DNA from: Ailurus styani
Taxonomy: Eukaryota > Chordata > Mammalia > Carnivora > Ailuridae
Reading direction: 5' to 3'
Assembly: GCA_002007465.1 (NCBI GenBank)
Contig: LNAC01000103.1
Location: forward strand, 105,920 to 169,919
DNA: 64,000 nt
The notes below the pieces were generated by a model that saw nothing but the letters and a program-made list of their open reading frames with translations, was not told where the DNA came from and did no database searches. Made by a program: the position numbers and the translations under genes. Positions within the stretch are counted from its first letter, which is position 1, and every line of letters begins with the position of its first letter. Positions 10,640 to 23,745 of the stretch are shown here, piece after piece.

Positions 10640-11556
10640 AAAACCTTTTTATTTGGAAAAGATTATAAACTCCAGGAGGTTGAAAAATAGTATAGAGAGT
10701 TTCCCTGTGCTCATCACCTAGCTTTCCCTAATGGTAACATCTTGCAAAACTGTAATACATTTTTCAAAACCAGGAATCGACACTGAGACAATACAATGAA
10801 CTAGACTACAGGTTTTACTCAGATTCCAGAGGGTTTTGTATGTACTTTTTTTGGTACGTGTGTGATTATAGTTCTGTGAAATGTTACTACATGTATAGAT
10901 TCATGTGAACTTCACTACAACAAATACAGATCTCATCACAAAGGAGCTCCCTTGTGGTACCCTTTACAGTTTCACCTCCTTCTCCAACACCTGGCAAATG
11001 CTGATCTCTTCTCCATTCCTATGGTTTTTTCATTTCAAGAATGATATAAATGGACTCATACAGTATATGACATTTTGATGTTGGCTTTTTAAAATTTAAC
11101 ATAATTACCTTGAGATTCATTCATGTTTTTGCATATAATAATAGTTTGTTCCTTTTTATTGCTGAATCATATTCTGTGGTATGCATTACCACAGTGTGTT
11201 TATCCTTCACCCATTGAAGGACATTTGGGTTGTTTCCACTTTGGGGCTATGACAATTAAAATCACTATGAGCATTGTGTATATAGGTTTTTACATGAACA
11301 TAAATTCTAATTTCTCTAGAATAAAACTCCAGAAGTATGCTTGTTGAGTTGCATGGTAAATGGATGTTTAATTTATAAGAAACTGCCAGACTTCTAGAGG
11401 GGTTGTACCATCTAATACTCCCACCAGCAATTTATGAGAGGTCCAGTTTCTGGACCTTTCTTCTTCAAGTACTGCCAGTGTTGTCCGTAAGTAAAAAGTA
11501 CTCTAAGTGCCTTTTTTTTTTTTTAAATTTTAGTCATTCTAATAAGTGTATAGTGA
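10640..11556 (-). mobile_element. L1 fragment, old (L1M-type)
   Basis: The reversed 3' end and ORF2 tail are visible in 'CCTGTGCTCATCACCTAGC', 'CTTTACAGTTTCACCTCC', 'TTATTGCTGAATCATATTC', 'CACCCATTGAAGGACATTTG' and 'CATTCTAATAAGTGTATAG'. It is about 0.9 kb long, 5'-truncated and diverged. It carries no usable reading frame. Confidence 0.85.
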
Positions 11557-11584
11557 AAAAAACAGATAGATTATTAATGGTATT

Positions 11585-11774
11585 GGGTTTTTTTTAAGGT
11601 GTGTTATTTGAGAGAGAAAGCGTGAGCTGGGATGGCAGAGGGAGAGGGAGAGAAGCAGACTCCCTGCTAGACACAGGGCTCAATCCCATGACCCTGAGAT
11701 CACGACCCTGGGATGACAACCTGAGCTGAAATGAAGAGTCAAAGCCTAACCGACTGAACCACCCAGACACCCCC
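11585..11774 (-). mobile_element. Can-SINE
   Basis: Poly-T edge, AGAGAGAAAGCG, 'CCCTGCTAGACACAGGG', a short internal repetition of the 'ACCCTGAGATCACGACCCTGGGATGACAACCTGAG' type, and head 'CTGAACCACCCAGACACCCC'. The 12-bp duplication ATTAATGGTATT lies at 11573-11584 and 11775-11786. Confidence 0.93.
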
Positions 11775-12071
11775 ATTAATGGTATTTTTGGAACTCTGTC
11801 TAGACACTTGAATAAGCCCTCTAAAGAGCACACAATTTCTTATTCCCATATATGAGTAAAGTGTTTTAGATAGGAAGTAAAAGGACAGGAAGTTGGATCT
11901 TGGCCTTTCATAGTTGCAAGTGAAAGTGAACACAAGAGTGTAGAAAGTTAAGACCATGGACAGCCACAAAGTCCTCTTTATTTGTAACAGATTCCTTTTT
12001 GGAATCCTTGTGGTCAATTTCAGGGGAGAGTAGAAGTCATAGCTGGCTACCTACCTTGATGATCTACTACT

Positions 12072-12312
12072 TCTTTTTTTTCTTCTTTTTTTTAAAGAGA
12101 GACAAAGAGAGAAAGTGCATATGTGTGTGTGTGCCTATCAGCGGTGGGGAGGGGGCAAGGGAAGGAGGCAGAGGGAGAGGGAAAGAGAATCTGAAGCAGA
12201 CTCTACATGCAGTGAGGCCACTCTCAGGTCTTGATCTCACAACCCTGAGATGACAACCTGAGCTGAAATCAAGAGTCTGACACTTAATTGACTGAGCCAC
12301 TCAGGCACCTCT
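12072..12312 (-). mobile_element. Can-SINE, long purine middle
   Basis: T-rich edge, a GT-run inside (12121-12133), a GGGAGGGGGCAAGGGAAGG purine stretch, 'CTTGATCTCACAACCCTGAG', and head 'GACTGAGCCACTCAGGCACC'. The target-site duplication is not clear. Confidence 0.9.
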
Positions 12313-13014
12313 TAATGACTTAATTCTTGATGCTCAAATGATAAGGAGCCCTTAGAGACCTTTCCAAAGAGTTTAACCTGCTTGCACTAGAGAATGGTTA
12401 AGATCTAGGGGGTCTTCTTGGTCTGCAAAGTCAGTGTTACTTATTTGCCAAAAAACAAAAATAACTCTTGAAAAATGCAATTGAATACTACCAGTTTTCT
12501 TTACTAAGGGATAATTAATTAGAGTAATGAAAATCAAAATCAAAGGTTGTGCATTTTAGGTATTCTGTTTCTTTTAATCACTTGTATCCTATTTCTTCTT
12601 TTGTTTATCTACAAAATTAATTAATGAGCACTTAAAACATTACAGCCTATAAAAATCTTTCCACTTGCAAATGATTATACCAAAATTTCCCAACGCCTGG
12701 TCTAAGAAGCAGTAGTTACAGGCAAATTTAATAAGCCAAAGAAGAATTTCATGACCAAAACAAATTAAATAGTTACCTTTACAGCAGATTTTCTCAAAGT
12801 CGCTATTAAATACATGAATAGATGTATAACATGAAACTCCGAGAGATCAATGGAGTATTGAGAACTTCCCTAAAACTTATTTCCACAGAACCCTTAATGA
12901 CACTGACTAGTTCAAGGGCTAGATTAGAAAACCTGGATGATAGTGATTGAAAATGTGATTAATACACAAATTATTTACATATCAAATTGTTGTAGGAGAG
13001 AGAACCATCGGAGA
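12313..13014. other. Unassigned AT-rich sequence
   Basis: No repeat, frame or motif that I can support. Confidence 0.4.
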
Positions 13015-13024
13015 TGCTTTAATT

Positions 13025-13223
13025 CTTTTTTTTTTAAGATTTATTTATTTATTTGAGAGAGAGAGGGCATGGGCAGAGGAGGGTGCAGAGGGAGAGAAAG
13101 TCTAAGCAGACTCCGTGTTAAACACAGAGCCTGATGAGGGGCTTGATCTCACGACCCTGAGATCATGACCTGAGCCAAAATGGAGAGTTGGTCGCTCAAC
13201 CAACTGCGTCACACAGGCTCCCC
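13025..13223 (-). mobile_element. Can-SINE
   Basis: Poly-T, AAGATTTATTTATTTATTTG, AGAGAGAGAGG, 'GATCTCACGACCCTGAGATC', and a diverged head 'CAACTGCGTCACACAGGCTC'. The duplication TGCTTTAATT lies at 13015-13024 and 13224-13233. Confidence 0.93.
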
Positions 13224-13233
13224 TGCTTTAATT

Positions 13234-13975
13234 GTTAGATGTGGTTTTTTTTTAATGTGGTCAATTTCTAAACAAGCCTAGCTCAGTTTAGACTGTTCCC
13301 ATCTTTTATGATTCAATAATTATTCATTTGATTGCATTAGATGTTGAGAAATATTGTTTATGAAAGCTATAATAAGAAAATAAATAATGCTATATGACTT
13401 TTAGCCATTTTGGTGAAAGTTTCAAAGCAAGTCAAGGTTTTCTTAAAGCTGTCTTTGGGAAAAGAAAACTTTAAGAAGAGAAAGGGCAAAAAAGCAGAAG
13501 TCAAAGGAGCCAGGTTGATGGAAGCCTGGATGCCTTTTCTTTTGACACATAATGATTAAGAGAGTAAATTTAATCACAAAGTTGCACTCAAAAACTCAAG
13601 CAAGATAGTGATTTAAGAATAATATTAGAAATTTAAAATTATTATCAGCACATATTTAAAAATAATCAACATACTGAAAAATAGAAGTTTCATTTTATTT
13701 AAGGAGCATTTAAAAAAAAAGAAAGAAAGAAGAAGAAAGACAAGGAAATCTGTGCTATTTCTTCCTCTAAGCTCTGAGTGGAAATTCAGAACCTGCAAGC
13801 ACTAATCCTGTTAAGCACAATGCCCCTTAACAAACCACATGGAATTGAAGAGGACTGTTGAAGTCCATGTAGTGGTAAGGAGATGTTGTAAGTCAAGATA
13901 AAAATACTTGTCTTTAAGAGGTCTAAAAGCGTTAAGGAGTATATAAAGGTAAGTTTTCTCTTTCTTGGGAAAGAT
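13234..13975. other. Unassigned sequence
   Basis: Contains a short GAAA-rich purine run near 13717-13742. Nothing else recognised. Confidence 0.4.
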
Positions 13976-14330
13976 GATACAATATAGTGGAGAGTATGGG
14001 CTTTGGGTATATACAGACCAGACACTGGGTCATTTGAACTTACTGTGCCTTAGTTTACTCATCTGTATAATAACTATAATGATATGTATGTGAGAGGGTG
14101 TTTAGAAGATTAAATGAGATGATAAAGCAAAAACTATTAACATAGTGCCTAGGGGTGCTTGGGTGGTTCAGTCCACTGAGTGTCTGCCTTTGGTTTGGGT
14201 GATCTCAGGGTCCTGGGATCGAGCCCTGCATGGGGCTCTTTGGTCAGTGGGGAGTCTGGTGCCCTCAAATAAATAAACGAAGTACTTTAAAAAATAGTGC
14301 CTAGAAAATAGAAGGTATGCAAAAATGTTT
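13976..14330 (+). mobile_element. MIR split by a Can-SINE
   Basis: Left half (to 14152): 'ATATAGTGGAGAGTATGGGC', 'TGTGCCTTAGTTTACTCATC', 'AAGATTAAATGAGATGATAA'. The right half resumes at 14305 with 'AAAATAGAAGGTATGC'. The MIR runs in order across the interruption, so the MIR was present first. Confidence 0.85.
14153..14293 (+). mobile_element. Can-SINE inside a MIR, internally deleted
   Basis: Head GGGTGCTTGGGTGGTTCAGT and tail 'CAAATAAATAAACGAAGTAC'; the pyrimidine-rich middle is missing. Perfect 11-bp duplication ATAGTGCCTAG at 14142-14152 and 14294-14304. Confidence 0.93.
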
Positions 14331-14478
14331 GTTTTTCTTTTTCTTCATGGTGTGCTGAGAATATGCTATCAGCAGTTTTCTGAATAACTCTGATGATGCA
14401 TACTTTCTCATTTGATACAACCATCAGCCACGTGAGTGGCTATCAGTTTGGTTATCTATTTTAAAGTGATGTAATTTA

Positions 14479-14708
14479 GGGGTGCTCAGTTGGTTAAGTG
14501 GGCTGCTGCCTTCAGCTCAGGTCATGATCCTGGGGCCCTGGGATGGAGCCCCGTATCTGAGCACCTAGCTCAGCAAGGAATCTGTTTCTCCCTCCTCCTA
14601 TGCGGCTCCCCGCCCCCCCCGCCCCCGCACTGCTCATGTTGTGTATATGTCTCTCTCTCTCTCTATCTTTTCGCTATCTCTCAAATAAATAGAATCTTCA
14701 AAAGAAAT
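14479..14708 (+). mobile_element. Can-SINE with C-rich middle
   Basis: Head GGGGTGCTCAGTTGGTTAAG, 'TTCAGCTCAGGTCATGATCC', a C-rich run at 14609-14628, CT repeats, and tail CTCAAATAAATAGAATCTTC. The head lacks several bases, which marks it as diverged. Confidence 0.9.
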
Positions 14709-15784
14709 GGTGTAGCTCAAATGACATACTACAACAGAGTTGAAATAAAACTTGAGCTTCGACAATAATCTAGAGGATTCTCATTTAAACAGATGTTGCC
14801 ATCTTCCTCCTAAATCATATTTGGAGTCCCTTTCCAACCACTGGGAGTTGTAAGCTTACTGCAACTGTGGAGCACATCAGACTTGAAGCCACCAATTGTG
14901 ACGTGTTCACATAACATCCACTTTGGTTGGACTTCTTGCTGTACAATGAGGAAGGGAAATGCAATGCGTGATTTGTATATAGAGAGAACTACCCCTCAGA
15001 GAGAAATGATAACAGACAACATTAGTCATTTTTAACATTAATCACAGACACAGCAACAAAGATGCTTTTATGCTAGATTTTACGGTAGATTTATGAAGAG
15101 AGTAGAAATGATTTGGAAGTGTTTATATGAGCTTATTCTCGGCATGTATTCCGTTATGGACCATCAATATATAAATGTAAATACACTGCTCTTAAGTGAG
15201 CCCAACTACTTACCCAATGGCAGTTTTGCGCTTTGACTTGCTTCTGGTTATAGTGATGGATTATAAATGATTCTTAACCTCCATGGAGCCCGAATAGCAT
15301 GCCATGTCTCAGGATCAGTGTGAGGGGAAAAAAGGGAGAAATCTTCATTACTATCTACTACAGAAGTGATATTCAGATTAGAAGGGAGGTTATATGAAAG
15401 TAGATACCCTAGAGATAATGATGGAAAAGTCAGTATGTGTCACCTAAAAGGGCCAAGGCTCTCCATGGAAGGCAGCATTGGCTTGTACTACCCAGTCTTG
15501 AGAACTTGCTGGATATGATATATCAGAAGCCAGCATGCAGGTCCTCTACATTCCAGACATTTTCCTTTATAAACCACCTGAATAACCAGCTTTATAAACC
15601 AGCTGAATCTCTTCTCTGAGAAACTCTTACAGGGTAAGGAACCAATACAAATCTTTGGAGGTCTGTGTCCAGTGACAGGCATATCTTTGCAAAGAATCCT
15701 TTTGAAATTGGCACATAGGCCCCTTTTTCTTCAAATATAACTGAATCATAAGTTCAATATTATTTGGGAATTTGAGTTCTTCAT
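14709..15784. other. Unassigned sequence
   Basis: Moderately AT-rich. The small frames at 15437-15682 overlap on opposite strands and show no domain. Confidence 0.4.
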
Positions 15785-16308
15785 ATAAATGGTTTATCCT
15801 TTGTTTTTAATTTTTAATTTTCTTCTCTCTAATTTTACTAATTTGATGAAGTATAATTGACATACAATATTTCCTATTAGTTTCAGATATACATCATAGT
15901 TAATTCAGTATTTATGCATTACAAAACGATGTCTACAGTAGGTCTTGCTACCATCTACCACCACACAAAATTATTACAATATCATTGACTGTATTCCCTA
16001 TGCTGTACATTGCATACCCATGACTTATTTATTTTACAACTGAAAGTTTGTACCTCATAAGCTCCTTCTCTTTCACCATTCTTCAATCTCTCCCCACTCT
16101 GGTAACCAGCAGTTTGTTTTCTATATCTATGAGTCTGTTTCTGTTTTGTTTTGTTTATTCATTTGCTTGGTTTTTTTAGATTCCACATGTAAGTGAAGTT
16201 ATACAGTATCTGTCTTCTCTGTCTGACTTACTTCACTTAGTATGATACCCTCTAGTCTATTCATGTTGTCTCGAATGGCAGATTTCATTCCATTTTATGG
16301 CTAATATT

Positions 16309-16339
<31 letters not shown>

Positions 16340-16790
16340 ATTGACACCACATCTTTACTCATTCGTCTACTGATAGACACTTAGGTGCTTCCATGTCTTG
16401 GCTATTGTAGATAATGCTACAGTGAACATTGGGATACATAATGTTTTCTCAAATTGATGTTTTTATTTTCTTCACCCAGAAGTGGAATTGCTGGATCATA
16501 TGGTACTTCTATTTTTAATTTTTGAGGAACCTCCATACTGTTTTCCACCATGGCTGCATGAGTTTTCATTCCTACCAGCCATGTAGAAAGGGTTCTCTAC
16601 ACATGCTCACCAATACTTGTTATTTTTTTGTCTTTTTGATTCTAGCCAATCTGACAGGTATGACATAATATCCCATTGTGGTTTTGATTTGCATTTTTCT
16701 GATGACTAGTGATGTTGAGCATCTTTTCATGGGCCTGTTGGCCATTTGTACATCTTCTCTGGAAAAATATTTTTACTATTAAGGGAAAAG
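15785..16790 (-). mobile_element. L1 3' end, about 1 kb
   Basis: Reversed L1: 'AAGTATAATTGACATACAAT' (3' UTR), 'CCCTATGCTGTACATTGCAT', 'CACATGTAAGTGAAGTTATA', then ORF2 tail text 'TCTTGGCTATTGTAGATAAT', 'AGAAGTGGAATTGCTGGATC' and 'CATTGTGGTTTTGATTTGCA'. It is 5'-truncated. A (TG)n tract lies inside at 16313-16339. Confidence 0.9.
16313..16339. repeat. (TG)n microsatellite inside L1
   Basis: About 13 TG units expanded within the antisense L1, at a place where related L1s carry a TG/TA-rich patch. Confidence 0.9.
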
Positions 16791-17099
16791 AATTATGCAA
16801 ATATAGTCAGAATGTACAAATGTATATATGAATATACATAATTACTAATATGCAAATGTATTTTATTTTTAGAATACATATTTTATAAATATAACTGGAT
16901 ATATATCATCCAAAAAGAATAGTGGAGGGACCCATAGATTGGTTTAGAAGTCTCGAGAGATTGAATGGGTTTATATTAGATTGACTTATGCAAACATTCC
17001 CAAGGATGCATTTGCTGCCTTGAACAAGGGCTGTGTTAAACTGGATAATTTATCTTTATCTGGACATTCATTATTGTAGACATTAAAAGCCATAATGAG

Positions 17100-17295
17100 G
17101 GGTGCCTGGGTGGCTCAGTGGTTAACCATCTGCCTTCAGTTTGGGTCATAATCTCTGAGTGCTGGGATGGAGCCGTGCATTGGGCTCCCTGCTCAGTGGT
17201 GAGCCTGCTTCTCCCTCTACCTCTGCCTACTGCTCACTCTGCTTGTGCTCTCTGTTGCTCTATCACAAATAAGTAAATATAATCTTTTAAAAAAA
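17100..17295 (+). mobile_element. Can-SINE
   Basis: Head GGTGCCTGGGTGGCTCAG, 'TTCAGTTTGGGTCATAATC', 'GGGCTCCCTGCTCAGTGG', and tail CAAATAAGTAAATATAATC. Duplication TAAAAGCCATAA (17084-17095) versus TAAAAGCTATAA (17296-17307). Confidence 0.93.
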
Positions 17296-17307
17296 TAAAA
17301 GCTATAA

Positions 17308-20261
17308 CACAGTCAATGTTTTCTATCTTTTCCCAATAGGAAATTAGAGTAAGAGACATATGGAACTCTCTTTTCATAAAACCAGAAGTGTTTGCCTTTC
17401 AATTTTCACTGCTTCTTAGCTGTTTAGCCATACCTCATCTATATTTCTCAGTAATAGGAGTAGGACCCAAGTCCAATAAAAGAGCAATTCTCTGAAGAAA
17501 AAATATGTACATGTTTGTTGCTTTATAAACAGAATGTTGAGAATTAATCAAAGAAAAGTTGTATTGGGTTAAGGAAGCACCATTTGCCTCAACCACAATG
17601 GAACCTCCTTTGGAGGCAGTCCCAAACTCAAAGTCCACTCTGGATTTTTTATATGGTGACATCTGGATGTCCACAATGTGAATTTCTCAGGTTTCATACT
17701 CAGCCTCATCTATGAACATCTTTTAAATAGGAAGCTCATGACCCCCAAGTTTATCACAACCAGTCAAGAAATAAGAAGGTATAGATACTTTCTGTTATGT
17801 TTTACTTTATTCATCAATGTAGCTTTAGCTACAACAGGACATTTCTTCTTCCATAAAATATGACAGATATAAATATTGGCAGATAAGCACATTTGAACTT
17901 AATATACTTTTATACACAATAACATTATAATCATCCAAAGTTAGCAAAGGGTAATGCCTTGCCTTTCTTTCAAGCAATATATATACATATACATATATAG
18001 GTAAATACATACATACATACATATATACAATACATATATGACATAGATTAGAAAACAATTATTCTAAAACATGTTGGAAATTTTTTTCATTTGTCAACTA
18101 GTGTTAAATTTCATCTGAGCTATAATCAGATGAACACCATAAATTTTCTCAAGAAATGTTTTTATTAGTGTTTAACTTTACAGATGTCAAATGGATAACC
18201 CAAAAGTTCTATAAAGTAATCATATTCATTTTCTGAGACAGTTAGGTAGTAATCATAATTCTGTGCCAGCAAAGAGCATTTTACTTTTCATACATACTAT
18301 TAACCATGACCACCTTTACACATACGGTGCTTGGGAAACATTTTACTAACTCTGTCCCCAAATCATCTCACAGGACTGTTTTTTTAAAGTATTACATTAT
18401 TTTTTACAGAGGAAAAGGCTTGATCCAGTTTATAGCTCTTTTCCTTTTAATCCCTGGTCTTTTTCCACGTTTGGTTCCTTTAGTGCTTAGAACACATTTT
18501 TCTTCTTTTTTAATCTGGGAAAATTTAGCTTTGGAGCGCCATCTGTTTCCTAGTGAAGTGCTTGTATTCAGCTTCCCAGATGGGTTGAATAAGAAAAAAA
18601 GGTTAAATGATTTAACTTGAATCCATACTGTGAGTCATCTGCCCTCAGTCCAGTCCTGACAAAGTGAGAGATTTTCAAGGGGTTTTCTTCTTCTTTACAC
18701 TAACTTGAAGATCACGCAACTTTCAGCAGAGCTTTCTCGAAACAGAGTAGCAAATATAATCAATATTGTTGGGCAATAATTTGGATTTCCAATTTATTCC
18801 TAACATACAGCTTTTCAAAAATTGAAAAAGTAAATGTTTCCTTTCACAAGAAATTAAAACTTAACTTTTTCAGTATCACTGCTTTCTAGCTGTCATGCCA
18901 ATCTCATTTCTCTCCCTTCCAGCACATCTTGCAAGCTTCTGCCATATTAATCTTGTAACAACACCCCTTCCTTCCCCATCTCCCCTGAAGAGTAGGCAGT
19001 TTCTTCCTACCAACAGTGCACAGAAACTAGCTTTCCAAAGAGGGCCTGAAATTTATATTCTTTAGTACTTTTCTAGTTTGAAGTGTTCGTACTTCGAGAT
19101 AGTTCCTGAGTTTGTAGAGCCAAAGTGCCCTGTTACAGAGTTAGGATAGCAGTGATGCCTGTAGGGATAAAGGAATGTATGTTAATTAAATTTATTGCAT
19201 TTGAATACTATGAAGAGAGGGTCAAAGTTGATTTCTTTAACTCTGACCACATTTCACTTGGTGTAATGTCTAGTCCTGAGGCTGTGATGAACTTCAAAAG
19301 AAGTAGAGATGATGGCTATCCTTGAAGAATTTAGGCTCTAGTAGGAGCCATAATCAAGGTGTCCCCATTTAGGGCAGAGACAGATTATTTCTTTAATGAG
19401 CTGAACTCTGTGATAATTGATCTAACCAAGATCTGAAGGACTAACTTGTCTTTTACTGAATTGTTCTTCCTAACAACTGATCCAGTTATGCTTTTCAATG
19501 TGATCACAAAATAGGAAGTCACCTTGCCCTTAATGTTTTGTGGCAAGATGTGCTGATTTCTTAGTTTACCATGAAGTTATTATTTCGACTTAATTAACAT
19601 GTAGACATATTTTAATATTACATACTTGAAACTATAATGATGTAATGTAATGTATCTCCCTCTTAAAAATTCTGAAATAAAGTCTTAGGGTTAATTTAAT
19701 TTTGAAAACAATTAAGTAACTTCAGCATAGAAGGTTTACATATCATCATAAAGTAATATAGGTATAAAACCTAGCACTAAGCATAGCCTGTAATTTAGTG
19801 ACTATTTGTCATCTTCACAAAAAAATGTGAAGTAGTATTGATCCCTCCAATGATTCCACCAATCTACAAAATTAATCTGAATATTTATGTCATATAAGAC
19901 AAAAGTATTAGTAAGAGCAACAACATGAAAAGACTTCCAAATTTATTTTTGTCTACTTGAGCTTTCCAGATGTAGTTATCTCCCCACTGAGCATCAACTT
20001 TAAGTGTAATTAGTTGCCCAATTCTTTTCCCCAGTTAGATCGTAATCTTTTTAGGGCAAAAATGATTTCTGTTTATTCAAGACTGTCTCTGCCGGCTCTA
20101 GACTAGTGTCTGGAATATGGTAATAATATTTTGTTGTACTAAATTGCATTGGAGACCATCTGCCTTCCATTGTAGGAGTTCACAGATTATAGGAGAGGCA
20201 ATATTTAAAGAAATCATTTTAATCAAAGTAAATAAGCCTTTTTATACCAGTACGAGTAGAG
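17308..20261. other. Long unassigned stretch
   Basis: About 3 kb without a recognisable Can-SINE or L1. It includes a TATACA/TACA low-complexity patch at 17976-18040. Open frames reach only 104 codons (18306-18620) with no domain. Confidence 0.45.
17976..18040. repeat. (TACATA)n low-complexity tract
   Basis: Imperfect ATATACATA and CATACATA units, including a pure TACA run near 18006-18020. Confidence 0.85.
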
Positions 20262-20395
20262 TTGTACAAACAATGCAGAGCTGGGGTTACAGAGAATTCA
20301 CTAAGGAAACAGCATGTGACTTGGGTCTTGATGGATGACCGGGGCCGTCCAGGTGGCAGTGTGGGCGAGGTATTCCAGGCTGAAGGAACAGACTT
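20262..20395 (-). mobile_element. L2-like fragment
   Basis: 'AGCATGTGACTTGGGTCTTG', 'GGCGAGGTATTCCAGGCTGA' and 'AGGAACAGACTTGATTGTC' echo the reversed L2 internal region ('...attccaggcagagggaaca...'). Short and diverged. Confidence 0.5.
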
Positions 20396-21614
20396 GATTG
20401 TCAAGAAATGGAAATGAAAAAAAAGATCTTTACCTTATTATCTTCCTCATTTGGCCCAAGAGTTGCAAAATGTTGAATACATTTCTTTCAATCACATACA
20501 ATTTAGAAAGATGCCAGCATGACCAGATGGATAGTTTTCAGATTCACACTTTGGAAACACATGGTGCTTCTCGGAGGCGATTGTGTACTGTTTCTTTTTA
20601 AATAGCAGAAAGCATATGGGGACAGGATTGGACCTGTCAGCTACTAGCAAAAGAATGGTGACGCTTCTAAAATAAATTAAATCAAAACCTATAAAGTGAC
20701 AAAAATTTTTATCATATTTTGAAATTCTAAAGTTCCACATTTGTAGATACATAGACATTTAAAAAGAAAAAAAAAATCTACTTTTCGTAAAAACCAAAAT
20801 CCCTGCTACAGTTGCCAAATCGGAGGCAAAAAAGGGAGACAAGGTCGGTGTAATGAGAGTCTGGAAGAATTTCACTCATCAGGGATTAAGTATTTCTACT
20901 CTCCACCAGTTTCCAAATTTCTCTTCCTAAGCGAAGCATGTTATTCGCCTATTTTCCGCGGTCCCTTTTCTGAACACAAACATTAAAAAAAAAATTACGA
21001 CATGAAACATTTTATGTATGAAAATGCCTGCTTTAATTTAACTAATTTAGGAATTATGGCTGTCCATTGTTTTGTGCAAAGGCCTCTCTATGTACTCTTG
21101 GTACCATGAAGCCAGGGGAAAGGGGAGCGAGTTCACACCAACTCAAAGCACAGTGTTTCCACGGATGAGTTTTATAAGCAGGTCAAGTCTCCCTAATGCT
21201 AGACTTACATCCTACCGTATTCTATGTTTTCTATGGCAATTTATCTTTCTCCAAATTATTATTATGGGTTTGGGGATGATTAAACTTCAAGGAGAGTGAT
21301 TTCATAGGGCTGAACCCAAGGAATTAAAGGAGCTTTAGATAGCAAACTTCTATTTTAAGAAAACATTTGTTTTCAAGGAGTAGGACTTCCTTTGCCTTTT
21401 ATCCATGCAGAGTCCTTGATCCCAGATAAAGTAAATGGTCTGCTGGTGGCTTTGAAGTCATCAGCTATCTTTCATTCATTCAGGAATGTGCATTACTCTT
21501 CTTGACCCCTGTGTGCAGAGAACTTTGCTTCTAAAATCTGTTACGTGCCAATATGAATTTGCCAATCTTAGTTTTGGAACGGTGATATAAAAATAACATG
21601 GTCTGTTATTCTTA
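20396..21614. other. Unassigned sequence
   Basis: Nothing recognised. A small cluster of CpGs at 20935-20960 (TTCGCC, CCGCGG) is too short to call. Confidence 0.4.
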
Positions 21615-21835
21615 TCTGTTCATCCATTCCATAAACACTTCCTGACTTCTGGGGTAGGTGTTATGGCGCATTCAAAGATAGATTAGGTATATATCATGAC
21701 TTCAAAGTGTTTACAGGCTGTTGGGGAAACTAAAATACAAAGAGCTATAACACAAGGTATAAATTGGTAAGTATTGTAATAAAGGTACAAAGGAAGTATT
21801 TGGGGAGTTCAGGAAAGCAATTAGGTGGTCATAGA
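21615..21835 (-). mobile_element. L2-like fragment
   Basis: 'TTCATCCATTCCATAAACAC', 'TGGGGTAGGTGTTATGGCG' and 'AAAGTGTTTACAGGCTG' match the reversed L2 3' end pattern of a short pentamer run, a size-class phrase, then the 'gagcttaca' region. Confidence 0.5.
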
Positions 21836-23589
21836 TGCTTAGTAGCCATAGATATTTGGCTGATTTATCTTTTCAGGGAATTCAGAAAAATCTTTTGACA
21901 CTGTCAAAATGTTTATGTCAAAGCCAGCATATCAAATGTGCTCAAGTAGCATGAGATTTTATATTTCTACATTACACTAAATCATCACCATTTCCCAACT
22001 TACTGGCAACTTCTTCCTGTACTTTATCATAGCCATAGGCTAAAACTAGAAAGTGATTACAAGATGACCTGTACTTTATTAATTTTTTTATTTTTTAAAT
22101 GAGGTTGCCTGCATTTCAAATCCTATCTTTATATATTGAAAACTCTAATAAAAACTATTTTTAAGAAATCAGTGTTTGATACTGGTCTCAACTTGAGAGA
22201 CACAGTGTCCTCAGCACATCTGATTATTAATGGTATTTTGTTATAAATGGATAAGCTCCATTTATGTTTTCAAATTTACTCTTCTAAATTGCCTCAAAAA
22301 CAAAAGCTCAAAACCTGATATTCTAAGAAGCTGCCTAGCTCTTATGTTAGTACGAATGAAAAATATTGAAGGCATGTGTGTTAATTTCTGGGTATTGTGG
22401 CAGATTGAGATGTTTCCTGAAGCAGTACTGAGTAGGAATGAAGAAACAGAATTATTGCCAAAGGAACCAAGACAGTAGTTAGAGAACTGGGCCTCGAGAC
22501 TGGATGACCAAGTAAGGAGAGGAAGAATCAAGCCTCCAGGTGAAGGGTCAGAATGACAAGAGGAGCAACATCCTAAACAGATTGAGAAGACAGTTCAGGA
22601 AGTGGGGGTCTTAAGAGTTTCTTCACACACTGTCCGGTTCCTGTTGCTTGGCCAGACATAGTAACTTGAAGAAATTGCAACTTGGGATCTATCTTCATTT
22701 AGTTTCTGAATAAATCTATTTCAGATAGTCCTGCCACCAAATACTTGTGTCATACATATTTGTCATCACCTATGCCATTTCAATTTCAAACTCTTCAGCA
22801 TATTTCAAGAAATTGTGAATGATCACAGAGCACTGGAGTCAGGCTTAGCCAGCTGTTATTCCCTTCTCATGACTTTGCAAAAATAGCACCTCCATTTCCA
22901 GAGCTTTCAAATCAAATCACGGTGACTAGTGAATTTGCTAAGTCAGAGGCACTTGCGAAAAAAATTAATGTTAGATCAATGATCTAAATTTATTCCAACA
23001 TTAAATAAAACATGGCCCTCAGAAAACAATAACTTCTAGCATATGTTTTGTTAGTAGAAAAAGGAGCATTTAAACTTCAATTCTAGTGGCTATGCCTAAA
23101 AACAGTTCAGCTACGCAAATTCAATTATAATATATGCAAAATAAGTATCATAAAGTAAACACAGGCTAAGAAATAAACTTGCGTTCCATAAGTAATGCTT
23201 TAATTATCGGAGAAATGGAGGAAAAATGTAATAAATTTAACGTCAAGGATTTCTTTGTTAACCATTCTCTGGTTGACCAGAACATTGTCACATTCCGTAG
23301 GCTTAAGCTCCCACCCTAAAACCGGAAAGCCAAATCTCTTTGCTTCCAAGAATATTGGCCTCTAGGTAGCAAGAAAATAAAGATAAAAGTCACTCATGAG
23401 CTTTGGTGGAAAGCCACCAGCATCACTCCCTGCTACTGAGGTTTGTGTGCTGGGACAGAGCCATGGACACCCAGCAGTGGACACCAGGCAGGGGTTTGCT
23501 ATATCTACACGTCTCTCTCATCTATAAATTTGTCTCATTTTCACTTCCAGATGGTTGTTCCATCTCCAACATATTACACTGCATTAAGT
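21836..23589. other. Unassigned sequence
   Basis: The longest frames (82-89 codons, 22230-22531) overlap in antisense and carry no domain. No repeat named. Confidence 0.4.
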
Positions 23590-23745
23590 AGTCAAGTCAA
23601 TTTGGATTTCTCTTACTGAAAGCTGTGACTCTCTTGAGGGCCATGTTTATTCTACCTTTTCATCCCTGAGATTCCTAGAACAGTTCCTTCTGTACTGTAA
23701 AGAAAGAGAGGGGATTTATTAAATTCAAATAAATTCTATCAGCAC
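23590..23745 (+). mobile_element. Possible L2 3' end
   Basis: 'CTCTTGAGGGCCATGTTTAT' and 'CCTAGAACAGTTCCTTC' resemble the L2 3' UTR, followed by an A/T-rich end with 'CAAATAAATTC'. Weak. Confidence 0.35.
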
